Shown piece by piece: positions 61,660-64,000 of a stretch of DNA of 64,000 nucleotides. Positions within the stretch are counted from its first letter, which is position 1. The number at the start of each line of letters is the position of its first letter. A model generated the notes under the pieces. That model ran no database searches and had not been told where the DNA came from. It saw only the letters and a list, made by a program, of their open reading frames with translations. Source of the stretch: Flavobacteriales bacterium (GTDB lineage Bacteria > Bacteroidota > Bacteroidia > Flavobacteriales_D > Sanyastnellaceae); NCBI GenBank assembly GCA_947466425.1, contig CANIBZ010000009.1, positions 1 through 64,000 of the forward strand, given 5' to 3'. A program made the translations under genes and the position numbers.

Positions 61660-64000
61660 TTAGCGAATCAAATTCAAGTGTCCTTGAATCTCATACCGTT
61701 CTCCAGTTGTTTTTGAAATCACAACTGCATTCCAGTTATAAACTCCCTCTGGACAATAGTATGCACCGTTATAGGTATTACCGGTCCACGCCGTTGTAGG
61801 ATTTGTTGTGCTGAACACAATGTCTCCCCAACGATTGAAAACCTCTAGTTTGAATTTGTTTTCATCAATGTCACTTCCAACCATCATAACCACGTCGTTC
61901 AATCCGTCGTTGTTCGGTGTGAATGTATTTGGAAGATAATATTGGAAGATATTTCGAATGATGATTTCACCTTCAACAAAATCGGTACAACCGTTTGCGT
62001 CTGTTACTGTTAATCGAATCGGATATTCTCCTCCTGTGCCTTGCGGAAAGGCGAAGGTCGGATTCTGAGCAGAAGAAGTTCCAAGTGGTGCTGGTATATT
62101 GAAGATCCAGTCGTAGGTTACAATGTTACCTAATGATTGATCTGTGAAATTAATAACTGTATTGTTCGCGTCTGTAGGTTGCGGATCTGCAATGTATCCA
62201 GCTTGCGGTGGATCGAAAGAAGTTAAGAAATTCGAAATAGTTGTGCTGTAGGTGCAACCAATACTGGTAACAACTGATAAAGTCACATCGTAGGTGCCAG
62301 GAGCAGCGAAGTTCAAATCAAGTTGATTCTGATTGATAACATGTTGGCCATTACTAATGTCCCAAGCCATATTCTGGTAGGTAGTTGGATCGGTAGTATT
62401 TACCAACGTTAAAGTTTCTGGCCAACATGTAGATGGGTCGGGAGAAGTGAAGGTTACTGCGACATCAGGAGCAACAGCTACGTTGAAGCATTGTGTAATT
62501 GTGTATCCGCAATCATCAACTACGGTTAAGCAAGCCTGTCCGCTAACAGTAGGATTATAAGCAGCATCAGCAGTATTCGCAACAACGCTTCCGTTGTAGG
62601 TCCATTCGTAGGTGAAAGGTGCTTGTCCCGAAGCTTGTGTCAATTGATCCAAGTTCAAATCGCCCATGTAACAAATCGCAGTATCGTTGGCTATGGTCAT
62701 GGTTGTAGGACCAGCAAAGGCAATGTTCAATGTTGAGAACAGTGAGCATGTTCCAAGTGTCACGGTATATGTGTATGCACCTGACGGCATAGTTAACGGA
62801 TCGAATATTCCGAAGGGAACGGTCGCGTTGCTCGGATTGGTCCATACACCTGTGCTTACCGGAGTACCTCCCAGTTGCGGAAGCATGGCAAAGGCTGGGT
62901 CAGTGGAACAGATGTTTATTGAATTGTCTATGCCAGGATCTCCAACAGGGTCAATGGTAACAATGCACTGATCTGATGTATTACAATCGGGATGTCCAAC
63001 AGGATACCCCACCAATGTATAGGTAGTTTGCTGCGCCAAAGAACTCATGGTTGGCTGAGGAACATTCGGGTTGTTGAGGTTGCCAGCAGGGGTCCATTCC
63101 CAAGTGTACTGAGGGCCGCCATTGGTGCAGTTCACGTCATAGCTCCAAGGTTGGTAGGACCCACTAGCACAAGAAACAGAACCGTCCGAAGTAAACGTTA
63201 CAGTGATACATCCTGTCGGATTGGTAGCTGTCCAAGATTGGCCCGTGGCATCCCCAGTAGTCCAGTTGCCAATTTGGGGGTAAGTTGCATCAGGTCCGTC
63301 ATAAACATTGAATACCTCAAAGAAACCTTCCATCTGTCCGGCTATGAAATCAAATGTCATGAATGAAACACCATCGTTCTGAACGTCAGGACAAAAGGTC
63401 CAGGTAAAACTTTCACTGTTGTTGTAGCAATAACTGAAGACACCACCGTCTTGCGCACAACTCGGGGTAGGGATTCCTTGGAACCCTCCTTGAAGGGTTA
63501 AATCGCCGCAAGAATAGATTTGATCAGGACCAGCGGTAATTTGAAGATTGTCGTTAATGGTTACGCTTATGGTTGTGTCGAAGGTGCATCCGAAGTTGTT
63601 TTCAACTGTATAGATGTAATCATACGTTCCTGGCGCAGGCTCGGTAACCACTATTACATCACCATTTGCAGAGGTTGAAGTAATGTTTGGACCTGACCAA
63701 AAAGAGCTATCAGCACCAGCACCAATTATTGGAGTGAATGTGGTTACTCCAGGGTATAAATTCGGATTGAAGTTAACCCCCCATTCGAAAATATAGCCGT
63801 TATCAGCACCTAAGTTATCCGTTACTGAAAATGTCCAGCCGCCGTTTAATGGACAACCAACGAGTGCACACAAATTATCTTGAGATGCATATGTGCCAGG
63901 TGTCAATGAGTTTCCGGCGGTAGGAGTCGTTACTGGCGTTGTAATTCCCGCGGTTGAAGATTGTCCCCATGTACCGTTGGTCGCTGTTGGAGACCAATAG
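61660..64000 (-). CDS. Large secreted protein with P-domain, CUB, PKD and type B sorting domain (5' end outside window)
   Basis: The frame is open to the window edge, so the N-terminus is missing; the TTG at 63906 is not a real start. Visible order: a P/proprotein-convertase-like domain (LNGGWTFSVTDNLGADNGYI), a CUB-like domain of about 110 residues (GFFEVFNVYDGPDATYP, SCASGSYQPWSYDV), several Ig/PKD-type repeats (TYEWTYNGS, TYDWIFNIPAP), and a gliding-associated C-terminal domain (YYLPNTFTPNNDGLNDVV, FNRWGDIVF, GVYNWNAVV, YEIQGHLNLIR). The C-terminus directs T9SS export and surface attachment without the type A cleavage pattern. It may be a protease or adhesin; the catalytic part would lie beyond the window. 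Confidence 0.85.
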   Translation of the reverse strand, partial: YWSPTATNGTWGQSSTAGITTPVTTPTAGNSLTPGTYASQDNLCALVGCPLNGGWTFSVTDNLGADNGYIFEWGVNFNPNLYPGVTTFTPIIGAGADSSFWSGPNITSTSANGDVIVVTEPAPGTYDYIYTVENNFGCTFDTTISVTINDNLQITAGPDQIYSCGDLTLQGGFQGIPTPSCAQDGGVFSYCYNNSESFTWTFCPDVQNDGVSFMTFDFIAGQMEGFFEVFNVYDGPDATYPQIGNWTTGDATGQSWTATNPTGCITVTFTSDGSVSCASGSYQPWSYDVNCTNGGPQYTWEWTPAGNLNNPNVPQPTMSSLAQQTTYTLVGYPVGHPDCNTSDQCIVTIDPVGDPGIDNSINICSTDPAFAMLPQLGGTPVSTGVWTNPSNATVPFGIFDPLTMPSGAYTYTVTLGTCSLFSTLNIAFAGPTTMTIANDTAICYMGDLNLDQLTQASGQAPFTYEWTYNGSVVANTADAAYNPTVSGQACLTVVDDCGYTITQCFNVAVAPDVAVTFTSPDPSTCWPETLTLVNTTDPTTYQNMAWDISNGQHVINQNQLDLNFAAPGTYDVTLSVVTSIGCTYSTTISNFLTSFDPPQAGYIADPQPTDANNTVINFTDQSLGNIVTYDWIFNIPAPLGTSSAQNPTFAFPQGTGGEYPIRLTVTDANGCTDFVEGEIIIRNIFQYYLPNTFTPNNDGLNDVVMMVGSDIDENKFKLEVFNRWGDIVFSTTNPTTAWTGNTYNGAYYCPEGVYNWNAVVISKTTGERYEIQGHLNLIR

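Noticed and set aside
63600-63906. Start codon at 63906 for the last gene
   Set aside because: The frame is open to the window edge with coding-like sequence, so the true start lies outside.

Overview
The window is ordinary-density chromosomal DNA of a Bacteroidota bacterium, most likely of the order Flavobacteriales. Evidence seen directly: gliding lipoproteins of the GldH and GldI type; two exported proteins with C-terminal domains of the type A secretion-sorting kind and one with the type B (gliding-associated) kind; many -7 boxes fitting TAnnTTTG; almost no Shine-Dalgarno sequences; and typical Bacteroidota housekeeping proteins (257-aa AMP nucleosidase, GH3-family enzyme, DUF6702, ComB, deoxynucleoside kinase). 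I cannot name the genus from sequence alone.

Layout. 1-5.6 kb: exported sugar dehydrogenase, TonB-dependent receptor, gldH, mtaB. 5.6-8.7 kb (minus): outer-membrane-like protein, ATP-grasp-like protein, endonuclease III, DUF6702 protein. 8.7-10.3 kb: nrnA-like DHH phosphoesterase and gldI. 10.3-13.4 kb (minus): aldehyde dehydrogenase, zinc phospholipase/nuclease-fold protein, comB. 13.5-17.2 kb: rluF-type pseudouridine synthase, enolase, glycosyltransferase. 17.2-21.7 kb (minus): a 1487-aa exported protein of unknown function. 21.9-25.5 kb: thiolase, sugar epimerase/dehydratase, YigZ. 25.5-28.9 kb (minus): surE, small membrane protein, lpxB, SpoIID-like protein. 29-31.5 kb: PaaJ/PcaF-type thiolase, PaaY-type protein, tRNA methyltransferase. 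31.45-31.9 kb: a gene-free island of short inverted repeats and tandem repeats. 31.9-39.2 kb: SirB1-type protein, rhomboid, dnaN, AMP nucleosidase, TauE/SafE transporter, meaB, two small hypotheticals, prenyl synthase. 39.3-44.5 kb: giant secreted PKD/MopE protein and a coiled-coil lipoprotein. 44.6-49.1 kb: acyltransferase, class III aminotransferase and SDR, then a GH109-like protein. 49.2-50.7 kb: Fic protein and tmRNA. 50.8-64 kb: AlaDH/saccharopine-dehydrogenase-like protein, TonB-like protein, Cys-Cys repeat protein, L-2-hydroxyglutarate oxidase, fabD, two-component system, LOG protein, yaaA, dNK, GH3, and a type B secreted protein running off the window.

The most unusual region is 31453-31899. 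It is built from many perfect small hairpins with different stems but recurring TTC, TCT or GAA loops, including four successive [hairpin]-ATTC units and a 14/15-bp tandem array with a higher-order ABCD-D-ABCD order. Because stems change while pairing is kept, I regard it as the best candidate for an undescribed element. Other leads are the 1487-aa protein, the Cys-Cys repeat protein, a perfect intrinsic terminator inside a signal-peptide coding region, and a Fic gene with an atypical Shine-Dalgarno and TTG start beside tmRNA.
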